Assembly: GCF_030651745.1 (NCBI RefSeq)
Contig: NZ_JAUSCC010000031.1
Coordinates: forward strand, 1-51,279
Length of the DNA: 51,279 nucleotides
Direction of reading: 5' to 3'
DNA from: Methylophaga sp.
Lineage (GTDB): Bacteria > Pseudomonadota > Gammaproteobacteria > Nitrosococcales > Methylophagaceae
Shown here piece after piece: positions 8,359 to 17,283 of this stretch; within the stretch, counting starts at the first letter, position 1, and every line of letters begins with the position of its first letter. The notes below the pieces were generated by a model that saw only the letters and a list, made by a program, of their open reading frames with translations, searched no databases and was not told where the DNA came from. The translations under genes were made by a program, and so were the position numbers.

Positions 8359-9632
8359 CACTCTCTACGCGAACGCACATCAAAATAACCATAGGCAGCG
8401 ACCACCAGAAAACAGGCGGCAGGAACAATATAGGAAATCGCTGTGTTAAACACATCGATCAAAGCCCCCTGAAACAAAGGCATAATCGCGCCGCCAAGAA
8501 TCGCCATCACCAGACCAGCAGCACCGAATTTAGTATCTTCGCCCAAGCCTTTTAAAGCCACACCATAGATAGTGGGAAACATCAGCGACAAACAGGCAGA
8601 TATCGACACGATTGCCCATATCCCAGAAATCGTCGGGCTAAGCATCGCAAACAAACATAACGCCGTTCCCGTTAATGCCAGTATCGTCATCAATAAGGTG
8701 GGTCGGATATAGCCCATCAACCAGGTCATCGCAAAACGGGACACTAAAAACACCAACAAGCTGTATTGCAGATAAATACTGGCATCGGCCGCCGTGCCGC
8801 CCATCGCCTGTTGTACATATTGAATAGTAAAAGTCCAGACACAGACTTGTGCCGCGACATTAAAAAACTGTGCAATAACGCCAAACCGGTAATGGCTGTT
8901 GGCCATCAATCGTTTGAAGATCTGAGCAAAATGTAATTCACTGAGGCTCGACACCACCGCTTCACGCGGTTTTGGTACCTTGGAAAATAAAATCATCAGC
9001 CAAATAAGAAATAAGGCCAATGCCATACTGACATAAGGCAACATCACGGCTTTGAGTTCGGCTGACTGAACCAGCTTTAGCTCTTCCACCGTCATTAGCG
9101 CCCGATCAGCAGCTTCAGCAATATGTAAATTCGGCAGGATCAGCGTAGCGGCCAGGAACACGCCAAGATTGGTACCAACCGGATTAAAAGCCTGAGCCAG
9201 ATTCAGTCTGCGAGTGGCATTTTCTATTGGCCCCATTGCCATCACAAACGGATTAGCTGAAGTTTCCAGAACCGATAAACCCGCCGCGAGAATAAATAAC
9301 GCCGCCAGAAAATAATGATAATTCATCGCCAGACTGGCAGGATAAAACGCTAAAGCACCTATTACGGCCAACCCTAAACCACACAAAACACCGGTTTTAT
9401 AGGAATACCTGCGATTGATAAACGCAGCGGGTATTGCCAGACAAAAATATGCTCCGTAATAGGCGAACTGCACCAAGGCAGATTGCAAGGTGCTCATAGC
9501 AAATATTTGACTGAACACCTTGACCAACGGATCGGTCATATTAGCTGCCACGCCCCAGGCTGCAAAACAGCTGATCAATAAAACAAACACCAGCCGCATT
9601 TCTGGGTAGACAAAGGGCTTTTTGACCGACAT
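8355..9632 (-). CDS. FHS-family (FucP-like) sugar:H+ symporter
   Basis: 425 residues, 12 membrane helices, major facilitator fold of the fucose-hexose symporter type. The block SVLETSANPFV in the first half is typical of FucP relatives, as is FNPVGTNLGVFLA. FucP imports L-fucose; other members carry glucose, galactose or N-acetylglucosamine, so the sugar is not assigned. No sugar catabolic gene is adjacent. The upstream thioesterase gene has the same orientation, with an 82-nt gap that contains a hairpin (9649-9681). Confidence 0.85.
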   Translation of the reverse strand: MSVKKPFVYPEMRLVFVLLISCFAAWGVAANMTDPLVKVFSQIFAMSTLQSALVQFAYYGAYFCLAIPAAFINRRYSYKTGVLCGLGLAVIGALAFYPASLAMNYHYFLAALFILAAGLSVLETSANPFVMAMGPIENATRRLNLAQAFNPVGTNLGVFLAATLILPNLHIAEAADRALMTVEELKLVQSAELKAVMLPYVSMALALFLIWLMILFSKVPKPREAVVSSLSELHFAQIFKRLMANSHYRFGVIAQFFNVAAQVCVWTFTIQYVQQAMGGTAADASIYLQYSLLVFLVSRFAMTWLMGYIRPTLLMTILALTGTALCLFAMLSPTISGIWAIVSISACLSLMFPTIYGVALKGLGEDTKFGAAGLVMAILGGAIMPLFQGALIDVFNTAISYIVPAACFLVVAAYGYFDVRSRREC

Positions 9633-9714
9633 AAGGTTCTGGCTCCGTACTGTTTTCAGGCTTTTCCCTGAGTGTAACAGTAATTTAAATGGAACCCGAG
9701 ATAGCTTGGCTTAT

Positions 9715-10209
9715 TTACTTATCCCCAAATAACGCCACAAAATCACCGGAGAATTCGCCGGCCATTATCTGATTGCAATATAAACTGGCTACCACGCTTA
9801 TCCGTGCTTTACCTTTACGCCGCAACGTCGTGAGAAATCTCTGCCACCCCTCTTCGTCTACCAATACAGCAGTGGCCGTAAACTCTTCGGTCATGGGTTT
9901 GAGATATGCCATTTCATTACGCTGAATCACTAAGCGTGAAGCGATACCCTCTTCAGCTAAACGGGTATGTAATAGCGACCAGGCCGAAAGTATTGCCAAT
10001 GTCGAGGCACTGCCACCAAATACAGTTTCCTGATGATTGATATTGGGCGCTAATGGCGCGGCCAAAGTCAGCTCATGCTTATCTATCTCCAGCACCGAGA
10101 CCCGCATGGCGGCAGACAAAGGGATATGCTGGTGCAGATATCGTTCCAGTTGTTGGGTTTTGGTCATGATTAATACGTCATTTTGTTTCAAGCTGATGTT
10201 GTGAGCCAT
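9715..10209 (-). CDS. YiiD C-terminal-type hot-dog thioesterase
   Basis: 164 residues; the core is a hot-dog fold of the YiiD_C/PF09500 family. Recognisable stretches are LAPNINHQETVFGGSASTLA, which holds the helix-capping region typical of acyl-CoA/ACP thioesterase folds, and QRNEMAYLKP. The physiological thioester is unknown. The first start overlaps the amidotransferase gene by 32 nt; an internal ATG at 10167, 10 nt after that gene's stop, gives a protein aligned better to the domain start. Neither has a good ribosome binding site, so translational coupling is likely. Confidence 0.75.
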   Translation of the reverse strand: MAHNISLKQNDVLIMTKTQQLERYLHQHIPLSAAMRVSVLEIDKHELTLAAPLAPNINHQETVFGGSASTLAILSAWSLLHTRLAEEGIASRLVIQRNEMAYLKPMTEEFTATAVLVDEEGWQRFLTTLRRKGKARISVVASLYCNQIMAGEFSGDFVALFGDK

Positions 10210-10888
10210 GTAAATACTCTAGTAGGCCACTCATCAACTGATTGATATTTTGATAGTTTTTCATATCGACCGACAAAATCTCAGCCGCAGATTGCACATA
10301 AGGTGCGGGTTGCAGCTCATCAGCACAGTGGTCAACCAGAGCTTGAGCAGAATCCTGCGTGGTTTCCAGATGAAACTGCAGACCAATCACCAAGTTTCCC
10401 AACTGAAAAGCCTGATTTAGGCAACCATAACTTTCAGCGATCCGCTCTGCCCCTTCGGGTAAATCAAAGGTTTCACCATGCCAGTGAAATACGCTGGTTG
10501 TTTCAGGAAACTGGAATGCTGAGGCATTATTGTTTGCTACCGCTTGAATCGGCCACCAGCCAATTTCTTTTTCTTTATTGGGATACACTCTTGCCCCCAT
10601 TGCACTGGCGATCAACTGAGCCCCCAAACATATCCCCAGCAAAGGTTTACCTGTTTCAATAAATTGACGAATAAACTGCTTTTCTGCTGCCAGCCAAGGA
10701 TATTGTGACTCTTCATTGACACTCATAGGCCCGCCCATGACCAGCAGAAAATCCACATCGCTCACTTCGGGTAATTCAAAAGACTGATAAAACTGTGTTG
10801 AGCTTATTTGATAACCGCGTTTTTTTAGCCAGTCTTCAATACTGCCAAGCCCTTCAAAGGCAACATGCTGAAAATAGTGTGCTTGCAT
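10178..10888 (-). CDS. Class I glutamine amidotransferase-like protein
   Basis: 236 residues, a stand-alone GATase1 domain like those of GMP-synthase-type amidotransferases. The catalytic triad is visible: nucleophile C87 in LLGICLGAQ, and H173 with E175 in LQFHLETT. FLLVMGGPMSVNE is the oxyanion-loop region. No synthetase domain is fused, so it may act as a gamma-glutamyl hydrolase or with an unlinked partner. The second of two tandem ATGs is chosen because AGGA is 6 nt from it. It is followed without a gap by the thioesterase gene, suggesting one operon. Confidence 0.83.
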   Translation of the reverse strand: MQAHYFQHVAFEGLGSIEDWLKKRGYQISSTQFYQSFELPEVSDVDFLLVMGGPMSVNEESQYPWLAAEKQFIRQFIETGKPLLGICLGAQLIASAMGARVYPNKEKEIGWWPIQAVANNNASAFQFPETTSVFHWHGETFDLPEGAERIAESYGCLNQAFQLGNLVIGLQFHLETTQDSAQALVDHCADELQPAPYVQSAAEILSVDMKNYQNINQLMSGLLEYLHGSQHQLETK

Positions 10889-11032
10889 CATCTATCCTGA
10901 CTTATTTTGCTTATCGCGTAATGATATCTATCTAATATTTAAACTTTGTGAATTTCAACATTCTAACAGGTGATTTTTACCCAACATAATCGGGAGCATT
11001 TCCTAGGTCAGGTGAAAAGTGATACGGTAAAA

Positions 11033-11093
11033 GCCCATCCAGCCTAAAGATTACTCTTAAGCAATCGTGATGCTGCTGGCTGGCAATATGGGC
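11033..11093 (+). other. Structured leader upstream of the DUF4440 lipoprotein gene
   Basis: GCCCAT-CCAGCC (11033-11044) is complementary to GGCTGG (11078-11083) plus ATGGGC (11088-11093), a 12-bp stem interrupted only by a 4-nt bulge (CAAT). The 33-nt apical part holds GATT/AATC. The stem ends 12 nt before the GGAGG of the lipoprotein gene. No known RNA family is recognised. Confidence 0.4.
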
Positions 11094-11117
11094 TTATATT
11101 TCAATGGAGGAAAGACC

Positions 11118-11654
11118 ATGAAGCAAAATGCATTTTCGTCAAACGTAAAACTAAAATTGATTTTACCACTGGTATTTGGCCTAAGCCTTACGGCTTGTGC
11201 ACCTGAACCTGAGGTACATGCCGCTCAAGTCAGTGAAGCCGAAATTCAAAATTTGTTTGAACGCTGGAATCAGTCCCTGCAAACGGGTGATCCTGCTGCG
11301 GTGACCGCTAATTACGCTTCAAATGCTGTGTTATTGCCAACGGTGTCTAATAAAGTGCGCACCAACCACACTGAAATCGAAGACTATTTTGTGCATTTTC
11401 TGGAACTGAATCCTTATGGTCGCATCGACGAAAGACATATCACGATAAATAATGACATTGCGATAGATGCCGGGATCTATACTTTTGATGTCACTAAAAA
11501 TGGTGAACTAAAGCAGGTTCAGGCGCGTTATAACTTTGTTTACGAACGTCAGAATAACGGTGAATGGTTAATCGTCAACCATCACTCATCGGCAATGCCA
11601 GAAGTCATGGTCGACGAAGCTGAATTGATGGAAGATATACTGATTGAGGGATAA
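11118..11654 (+). CDS. Lipoprotein with SnoaL-like (DUF4440/CaMKII-AD-type) domain
   Basis: 178 residues. A lipoprotein signal ends in the lipobox LTAC with C27 as the lipidated residue. The mature part is an NTF2/SnoaL-like fold of the SgcJ/CaMKII association-domain type: LFERWNQSLQTGDPAAV, YASNAVLLPT, and a C-terminal RYNFVYERQNNGEWLIVNHH. Related exported proteins are of unknown function, perhaps ligand binding. The ATG at 11118 follows GGAGG by 7 nt; the in-frame ATG at 11067 lies in the structured leader and would hide the signal peptide. Confidence 0.8.
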   Translation: MKQNAFSSNVKLKLILPLVFGLSLTACAPEPEVHAAQVSEAEIQNLFERWNQSLQTGDPAAVTANYASNAVLLPTVSNKVRTNHTEIEDYFVHFLELNPYGRIDERHITINNDIAIDAGIYTFDVTKNGELKQVQARYNFVYERQNNGEWLIVNHHSSAMPEVMVDEAELMEDILIEG

Positions 11655-11754
11655 TGGGTCGCTGGAGTGATGCGTTGCCAAGTGTCTTACAAAATGACAT
11701 TCAGGCATACTTTGCGGGTAACAATAAAAACAACATTAACAGCGAGGAAAGAAA

Positions 11755-11904
11755 ATGACGATTGCACTTACTCCCCTGATTTCATTAATTGCCGGTATTC
11801 TGATATTGCTGGTACCACGGTTATTGAACTATATCGTGGCGATTTATCTGATCATTATCGGTCTGGTTGGTATCTTTGGCGGTAATCTGAATTTCACGCC
11901 ATAA
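11755..11904 (+). CDS. Small DUF3096-type membrane protein, 49 aa
   Basis: A 49-residue, almost wholly hydrophobic protein with two membrane segments (ISLIAGILILLVPRLLNYIV and AIYLIIIGLVGIF). Length, the Pro-Arg-Leu-Leu-Asn turn between the helices and the GL-G-IFGG end match the small DUF3096 family. Function is unknown. GAGGA precedes the ATG at 11755 by 6-7 nt. The gene ends 22 nt before a terminator hairpin and lies 100 nt downstream of the lipoprotein gene, so the two may share a transcript. Confidence 0.8.
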   Translation: MTIALTPLISLIAGILILLVPRLLNYIVAIYLIIIGLVGIFGGNLNFTP

Positions 11905-11925
11905 ACAAGCTGGTATTTTTGTATC

Positions 11926-11959
11926 GCGGTGGGATGGCATCAGATTCCCGCCGCTTTTT
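11926..11959 (+). terminator. Rho-independent terminator after the DUF3096 gene
   Basis: GCGGTGGGA (11926-11934) pairs with TCCCGCCGC (11946-11954), with one G-T wobble and an 11-nt loop, followed by TTTTT. Confidence 0.85.
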
Positions 11960-12008
11960 CTGCATAATCCATCGACTCTCAAGCACTGCCGACTTCGTAG
12001 TCATCTAT

Positions 12009-12140
12009 TTAATGGCAGTGGTAGGTTCCAGCCTTAGTGTCTTTGTGACAACCATTTTTATCCGTTCGACCTGAGTGGGCATAGCTCAGACTTGCTCCGA
12101 ACGTCATTAAAACGATAAAAAGCACGGTCAGTTTTTTCAT
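12009..12140 (-). CDS. Secreted 43-aa peptide with HSGRTD...YHCH motif
   Basis: A 43-residue ORF starting MKKLTVLFIVLMTFG with a signal peptide (about 1-21, LSYA) and a mature part of only 22 residues: HSGRTDKNGCH, then KDTKAGTYHCH. The arrangement H-x-G-R-T-D-x-x-G-C-H...Y-H-C-H matches the small YHYH-type motif domain found in short exported proteins. Four His and two Cys in 22 residues suggest metal binding, but no function is proven. It lies 106 nt downstream of the unknown 176-aa gene, same strand. The ribosome binding site is weak. Confidence 0.65.
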   Translation of the reverse strand: MKKLTVLFIVLMTFGASLSYAHSGRTDKNGCHKDTKAGTYHCH

Positions 12141-12245
12141 AGTGATATCGCTTTTTGAGAGTAGTAAATGGAGAGTGTCTCCAATCTTTTTATTACTCCC
12201 TTTTACTCTCTTTATCTTGAGCTTGCCCGTTATTTTCCGGTCAGA

Positions 12246-12776
12246 TTATTTCAACGAAATTTTGCGGCTATCAGCGAGTTCAACTAATTGTTCGAGCGGA
12301 TCGGCCAGTGCTTTGATGCCTTCTGCAATTTCATCCGGCTTATAACCAAGCTGTTGCATCAGGTTAATTTGATTTTGCAGTAACTTCTGCATCGCCGCGA
12401 TTTCTTTAAGCTGATGCATATGTTCGGCATGGCGGTTTTGTTCGCTGAGTTGTTGTTTAGTTAAACGATTCTGGTAGGAAATATCTTTCCAGAGTTCGCG
12501 TAATTGCTCGATGATTTTATCAAGCCCCAACAAATTGAAGTCCCCTGGCGAGTGAATTTCAATGGACTGAATAATCAGTCTATGTGGCTCCCTCACCGAT
12601 GACAAAGACCCATGAAAGGCATTCTTAAGATTCGGGTTCTGGCCTTTGAGTTTTATTTTTTCCAGCACATACAAGCGGTTGTAAAGAATATTGAGCTGAT
12701 GAAAAAAGCGGTAAAAGTCCTCTACCGTCCAATCCTCGCTGGTGCTAAAGCCTATCGGGCTGATGCTCTCTGACAA
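12246..12776 (-). CDS. Uncharacterised protein with C-terminal coiled coil
   Basis: 176 residues, not recognised with certainty. The N-terminal half contains LIIQSIEIHSPGDFNLLGL, where SPG-F-x-LLGL resembles a short conserved block in many uncharacterised bacterial proteins. From about residue 90 to 150 it is predominantly helical and rich in Gln, Lys, Leu and His, a probable coiled coil. No signal peptide or membrane segment is seen. The gene lies 65 nt after the small membrane-protein gene, same strand. Confidence 0.6.
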   Translation of the reverse strand: MSESISPIGFSTSEDWTVEDFYRFFHQLNILYNRLYVLEKIKLKGQNPNLKNAFHGSLSSVREPHRLIIQSIEIHSPGDFNLLGLDKIIEQLRELWKDISYQNRLTKQQLSEQNRHAEHMHQLKEIAAMQKLLQNQINLMQQLGYKPDEIAEGIKALADPLEQLVELADSRKISLK

Positions 12777-12841
12777 ACCCGGTCTCCTTGGTCGAATTTT
12801 TTCAGTAACAAAACTCTAACATGATCTGGTAAGCAAATGAC

Positions 12842-13165
12842 TCAATCCTCTTTACGACTGACAATTTCACCTTCAATGATATTTGCCTCATGTGGTGATT
12901 GCTGTTTTTGCTGGCGATAAAATTGCTGATATTGCTGGCCTGCTTCACTGGCTTTTCGCATTTGCCTGCGTGCCCGATACAGCATTAATGGGATAAGGAT
13001 CCAGCTTAATAGCACTACAAACACCAGCAGTGTCAGACTGAGCATCATTACCAGCCCCAGCATAATCCAGGCAAAAACCCGCTGCAGCAGACCAGCTGAT
13101 TGCAGCTGCCTGAATTGTTGTTGCCAGGCTTGAGTTTGCTGGCGAAAAGCATCTGATCGAAACAT
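12842..13165 (-). CDS. Small membrane protein, unknown function
   Basis: 107 residues: an N-terminal amphipathic Gln-rich helix (QTQAWQQQFRQLQ), two closely spaced membrane segments (about 25-65), then a basic, Gln-rich tail ending in an acidic IIEGEIVSRKED. The EGEIV ending is common in small inner-membrane proteins with cytoplasmic tails. The ATG at 13165 follows AAGAGG by 4 nt; the GTG at 13183 lies upstream of that box and is less likely. No function is assigned. Confidence 0.6.
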   Translation of the reverse strand: MFRSDAFRQQTQAWQQQFRQLQSAGLLQRVFAWIMLGLVMMLSLTLLVFVVLLSWILIPLMLYRARRQMRKASEAGQQYQQFYRQQKQQSPHEANIIEGEIVSRKED

Positions 13166-13259
13166 AAAACCTCTTTCAAGCACTTAGCGTGCTGCGTTGA
13201 TATACCTGATAAAAAGAAAATTAAACTAGAAAGGAAGCTGATCCTGACGTTCTGTTTAC

Positions 13260-13652
13260 TTATGGATTGAGATAGTCCCCAGACGTGATAAGTTTCAATC
13301 CAGTTGCCGGTCGATTGTAAAGATATACCCATGCCGTAATCTCACCACCATCGGCAAGAGTGATGTTTTGCTGGCTGCGAACGTATTCATGCGGTTCACA
13401 AAAACTTGCTGAACATTCTTCATAATCATCAAGCTCGGCAAACAGCAATTCATTATTGTTGATCCGATACACCTCACCGATAACTTGCTGGTGAGGGTCA
13501 TCACTTAAAATAACACCTGGATAATAACTGACTTGATACAAGCTGGCTTGCAATCTGCCAAGTGCTATATATTCACAATATTGATGCAGCAAATCGTGAC
13601 GAACAGTGTCTTTACGTAAGGTGCCGTAAACAAAAAGATAGTCTTCAGTCAT
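13260..13652 (-). CDS. Gamma-glutamylcyclotransferase-like (AIG2/GGCT fold) protein
   Basis: 130 residues forming one GGCT-like domain. YGTLR (residues 9-13) is the substrate-loop signature and LDDYEE near 74-79 holds the general-base Glu. AWVYLYNRP is the conserved C-terminal strand. Family members act as gamma-glutamylamine or gamma-glutamyl-peptide cyclotransferases; the substrate here is not known. It is divergent from gluQ across a short gap and heads a minus-strand cluster of small genes. Confidence 0.85.
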   Translation of the reverse strand: MTEDYLFVYGTLRKDTVRHDLLHQYCEYIALGRLQASLYQVSYYPGVILSDDPHQQVIGEVYRINNNELLFAELDDYEECSASFCEPHEYVRSQQNITLADGGEITAWVYLYNRPATGLKLITSGDYLNP

Positions 13653-13724
13653 AAATTCAGGGCTGTGAAATCAATACAATTAGAGGCTAATTACATTCTA
13701 CGTGGTGAATTATCTCAACTAAAT

Positions 13725-14645
13725 ATGAATTCAGACTTAACATCCCTTAATTACATCGGTCGCTTTGCCCCTTCTCCCACCGGGCCTTTGCATTTTGGTT
13801 CTCTGGTAACAGCTACGGCCAGCTTTCTGGATGCGCGTTCACATGGTGGAAAATGGCTGGTGCGGATGGAAGATCTGGATAAACCACGAGAAGTCGCCGG
13901 TGCCGCCAAAGATATTCTCGATACGCTAGAGAGCTTTGGTTTTTATTGGGACGACGAAGTGTTGTTTCAAAGTCAACGAACTGTTCTTTACCAAAACACG
14001 CTACAACAATTGCAATCATTAAAACTGGCTTATCCTTGCGGATGTAGCAGAAAAGAAATTAATACCAGTGCGGTTTCAGGTATTGATGGTCCGGTGTATC
14101 CGGGTTTCTGTCGTCGGGGATTAGCGGCTGGCAAACATGCCCGTACCTGGCGACTTAGGGTAAATGATCAACCTATCTCTTTTCAGGATCTGATCCAGGG
14201 TGAGCAATCACAGGTCTTATCACAACAGGTTGGTGATTTTGTGATCCGGCGGGCAGATGGTTTATTTGCCTATCAGTTGGCTGTGGTTGTCGATGATGCA
14301 TTACAAGAGGTGACGCATATTGTGCGAGGTGCCGACTTGCTCGATTCCACCCCACGGCAAATCTTTTTACAACAACAACTCAGCTTGGTCACACCAATGT
14401 ATGCACACATGCCGATAGCCACTAATCTACAGGGTGAAAAGCTCAGTAAACAAACCCGTGCACAGCCAGTCAAACTCCGGGATAGCAGTGTAGTTTTGTG
14501 CCGGGTATTGCGCTTTCTGGGAATGCAACCACCGATAGATTTGGCTGAGACCGCGCTTGATGATTTATGGAGCTGGGCGATACAACGCTGGCAGATACAA
14601 CACGTGCCTAAATTACGCCGGCAAGTGTCGTTGATTCCAACTTAA
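13725..14645 (+). CDS. gluQ: Glutamyl-Q tRNA(Asp) synthetase
   Basis: 306 residues, a truncated GluRS paralogue lacking the anticodon-binding domain. It attaches glutamate to the queuosine base of tRNA(Asp). Class I features: YIGRFAPSPTGPLHFGS holds the HIGH-like HFGS, and GEKLSKQ is the KMSKS-like loop. The zinc site is visible as CGC plus GFCRRG downstream of Tyr. An upstream in-frame GTG at 13665 would add 20 residues not typical of the family, so the ATG at 13725 is chosen; neither has a clear ribosome binding site. In some bacteria gluQ follows dksA, but not here. Confidence 0.92.
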   Translation: MNSDLTSLNYIGRFAPSPTGPLHFGSLVTATASFLDARSHGGKWLVRMEDLDKPREVAGAAKDILDTLESFGFYWDDEVLFQSQRTVLYQNTLQQLQSLKLAYPCGCSRKEINTSAVSGIDGPVYPGFCRRGLAAGKHARTWRLRVNDQPISFQDLIQGEQSQVLSQQVGDFVIRRADGLFAYQLAVVVDDALQEVTHIVRGADLLDSTPRQIFLQQQLSLVTPMYAHMPIATNLQGEKLSKQTRAQPVKLRDSSVVLCRVLRFLGMQPPIDLAETALDDLWSWAIQRWQIQHVPKLRRQVSLIPT

Positions 14646-14985
14646 ACTGGCCTCGAAATATCGAAGGTCTGTGATACTGGTCAAAGTCCCAAACATTTGC
14701 GCAATTCGCTGACTTTGGGAAATGTGAAAGATTATCGCGGATCCACAGATTCTGTTGCAGTGTATTAAATAAGATAGGAAGTCCACCACAAATCATGTTT
14801 TTCGCTGGATTTTTAATTGATGGCGTTGGCTTTTCTTGCACAGTTAAACGCTCTCGACTATGCTCAGAGGCAACTTTTCCCACTCTTAGTTGACTGAAGT
14901 CACAGCTAAATAATGACAAATTCACGTTTTTTATAATGGAATTGTCAGCTTGGTGGTGAGCTGAATTCAGGAGATATTGGATACG
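14646..14985. other. Intergenic region between gluQ and mrpA
   Basis: No convincing gene. A hairpin-forming stretch, CAAAGTC (14682-14688) with GACTTTG (14711-14717) and an inner GCG/CGC, lies after gluQ without a U-tract. A consensus -10 box TATAAT (14932-14937) about 50 nt before mrpA has no clear -35; CAGGAG at 14968-14973 is the mrpA ribosome binding site. A 105-codon minus-strand frame (14608-14925) spans the region but lacks start signals. Confidence 0.5.
14932..14937 (+). promoter_or_regulatory. Candidate -10 box of the mrp operon promoter
   Basis: A perfect TATAAT lies 48 nt before the mrpA ATG. The expected -35 position (around 14909-14914) reads AATAAT, a poor match, so activation or another start site is possible. 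Confidence 0.4.
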
Positions 14986-17283
14986 ATGTTATTTGCCGTT
15001 TTATCAGGCTTTATTTTGGCAATGTTCACGCCACTGCTGCAGCATAGTGCCCAGAATAAAACTGGCTGGCTCCTGGCGATTTTGCCAGTATCGCTGACGA
15101 TGTATTTTGCCAGCTTTATCCCGGCGGTAAGCCAAGGCGATGTCATCTATCAAGAGTGGCAATGGCTGCCAGGGATGGACATTAATCTGAGCTTTATGCT
15201 GGATGGCCTGTCTTTACTGTTTGCCTTGCTGATCAGTTTTATCGGCATCTTTATTTTCATCTACGCCGGCAGCTATCTGCAGGGGCATAAATCGTTAGCC
15301 CGCTTTTTTGTCATTATGCTTGCCTTTATGGCATCAATGCTGGGGTTGGTACTTTCCGATAATCTGATCAGCCTGTTTGTGTTCTGGGAATTAACCAGCA
15401 TTACTTCATATCTGCTGATTGGCTTTGATCATGAAGACGAATCAGCCCGACGTTCAGCATTACAAGGTTTGTTTGTCACTGTCGGGGGGGGGCTGGCTCT
15501 GATGGCGGGTCTGATTATGTTAGCTACTGCAGGTGGCAGCTATCAGATCTCTGAATTGTTAGGTGCGTCAGACAGCGTGCTGGAAAGCCCACTGGCTATT
15601 GGCATGATCATCTGTATTTTGTTGGGTACATTTACCAAATCAGCCCAATTCCCCTTCCATTTTTGGTTACCTAATGCGATGGCGGCGCCAACGCCAGTAT
15701 CGGCTTATCTGCATTCTGCGACCATGGTGAAAGCCGGGGTTTATTTGATGGCCAGGCTTAATCCGGCTTTTACTGAACATGCATTGTGGACATTCTCCCT
15801 CAGCCTGTTTGGCGCCATCACCATGTTTGTTGGAGCCTATCTGGCCTATAGCGCAACCGATATCAAGAAAGTACTGGCCTATTCCACTGTAATGGCACTT
15901 GGCACATTAACCATGCTGCTAGGTATAGGCACCGAGTATGCGTTAATTGCCTTTACCTGTTTCCTGCTGGCCCACTCGTTATACAAGGCAGCGCTGTTTA
16001 TGCTGGCAGGCGCAATTGATCATGAAATTGGTACTAAAGATTTAACATTGATGGGTGGTTTGCGTAGCAAAATGCCACGTACCGCCCTGATTACTGCTGT
16101 TGCCGCCTTATCGCTTGCCGGGATGCCACCATTATTTGGATTTATTGCCAAAGAAGCCATGTTTGAAGCAGTACTTGGCAACGAAAGTTATCAGCTATTG
16201 ATCCTCATATTAGCCTTGGCCGCCGCAATGCTGGTGATGGCTATTGCCGCGGTAGTTGCTGTTAAACCTTTTTATGGGGAATTGCGTCCCACACCGAAAA
16301 AACCTCATGAAGCCCCCTTGGCAATGTTGATAGGCCCGGCGATTCTGGCGGTATTGTCACTTATGTTTGGTTTGCTGCCGTGGATTCCTCAAAACGCCAT
16401 TTTAGCTGCCACCGTCAACGCCGTTTCCATGGCTCCAGCCAATTTATCATTGGCCTTATGGCATGGTTTTAATCTGCCATTGCTGTTATCGGTGATCGCC
16501 CTGTTTGGCGGTATCCTGCTGTTTATGGTCTGGCAAAAAACACGGCCAGCCATCGGTCAATTAACAACACAACTAAGTCGCTTCGGACCAGAAGCAGGCT
16601 ATTTCAGCATGATGAACGGTATCACCGGAATCGCCAGTTGGCAGACCAAACTGCTGCAAAACGGCAAGCTGGGTAATTACATGATTGTGATGATCCTGAC
16701 CACGGTGATCCTGGTTGGTTATACCTTGCTGAGTCAATATGGGTTGAACGTGTACCTGAATGTTGAAGGTGTGGCTTTTTACGAGTTTTCCATTGTTTTA
16801 CTGATGTTGATGGCGACACTTTACGCCATTCATACCCGTTCACGCCTAGGGGCGGTGGCCAGTATGGGCGTTTTGGGCTTTACCGTGGCGCTGGTGTTTA
16901 TTCATTTCAGTGCCCCGGATTTAGGTATTACCCAAGTGCTGGTGGAAACGCTCACCGTAATATTGCTGGTACTGGTATTGTTCAAATTGCCCGGCTTCTC
17001 CCGCTATTCAAGCCGTTATGAAGTGATTCGAGATGCCAGCGTAGCAGTGTTAATGGGTGTGTTAATGACATTACTTGTGCTGGCTGCAATTGATGTGCAG
17101 TTTTTTGAATCCATCTCAGGATATTTTGTTGAATCCAGTTATCCACTGGCTAAAGGTCGCAATATCGTCAATGTGATTCTGGTCGATTTCCGGGCATTGG
17201 ATACGCTGGGCGAAATATTTGTGCTAGCTATTGCAGCGCTGGGGGTTTTCTCAATGCTCAAATTACGTGCTGAGGAAAAATAA
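14986..17283 (+). CDS. mrpA: Mrp Na+(K+)/H+ antiporter subunit A
   Basis: 765 residues and about 20 membrane helices. The N-terminal two thirds are a proton-pumping NuoL-like domain ([58 protein letters not shown]), and the C-terminal third carries the MbhD/MbhE-like helices. MrpA is the largest subunit of the hetero-oligomeric Mrp antiporter that exports Na+ or K+ in exchange for protons, important in alkaline or saline conditions. The ATG at 14986 is chosen; a TTG at 14977 sits too close to the CAGGAG box. It overlaps mrpB by one base (TAATG). Confidence 0.95.
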   Translation: MLFAVLSGFILAMFTPLLQHSAQNKTGWLLAILPVSLTMYFASFIPAVSQGDVIYQEWQWLPGMDINLSFMLDGLSLLFALLISFIGIFIFIYAGSYLQGHKSLARFFVIMLAFMASMLGLVLSDNLISLFVFWELTSITSYLLIGFDHEDESARRSALQGLFVTVGGGLALMAGLIMLATAGGSYQISELLGASDSVLESPLAIGMIICILLGTFTKSAQFPFHFWLPNAMAAPTPVSAYLHSATMVKAGVYLMARLNPAFTEHALWTFSLSLFGAITMFVGAYLAYSATDIKKVLAYSTVMALGTLTMLLGIGTEYALIAFTCFLLAHSLYKAALFMLAGAIDHEIGTKDLTLMGGLRSKMPRTALITAVAALSLAGMPPLFGFIAKEAMFEAVLGNESYQLLILILALAAAMLVMAIAAVVAVKPFYGELRPTPKKPHEAPLAMLIGPAILAVLSLMFGLLPWIPQNAILAATVNAVSMAPANLSLALWHGFNLPLLLSVIALFGGILLFMVWQKTRPAIGQLTTQLSRFGPEAGYFSMMNGITGIASWQTKLLQNGKLGNYMIVMILTTVILVGYTLLSQYGLNVYLNVEGVAFYEFSIVLLMLMATLYAIHTRSRLGAVASMGVLGFTVALVFIHFSAPDLGITQVLVETLTVILLVLVLFKLPGFSRYSSRYEVIRDASVAVLMGVLMTLLVLAAIDVQFFESISGYFVESSYPLAKGRNIVNVILVDFRALDTLGEIFVLAIAALGVFSMLKLRAEEK

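Noticed and set aside
3854..9695. 10-mer AATGGAACCC found near 3855 and 9688
   Set aside because: A single short match in unrelated contexts is expected by chance in 51 kb.
14608..14925. 105-codon minus-strand frame between gluQ and mrpA
   Set aside because: It lacks a ribosome binding site, overlaps the end of gluQ on the opposite strand and shows no recognisable domain.
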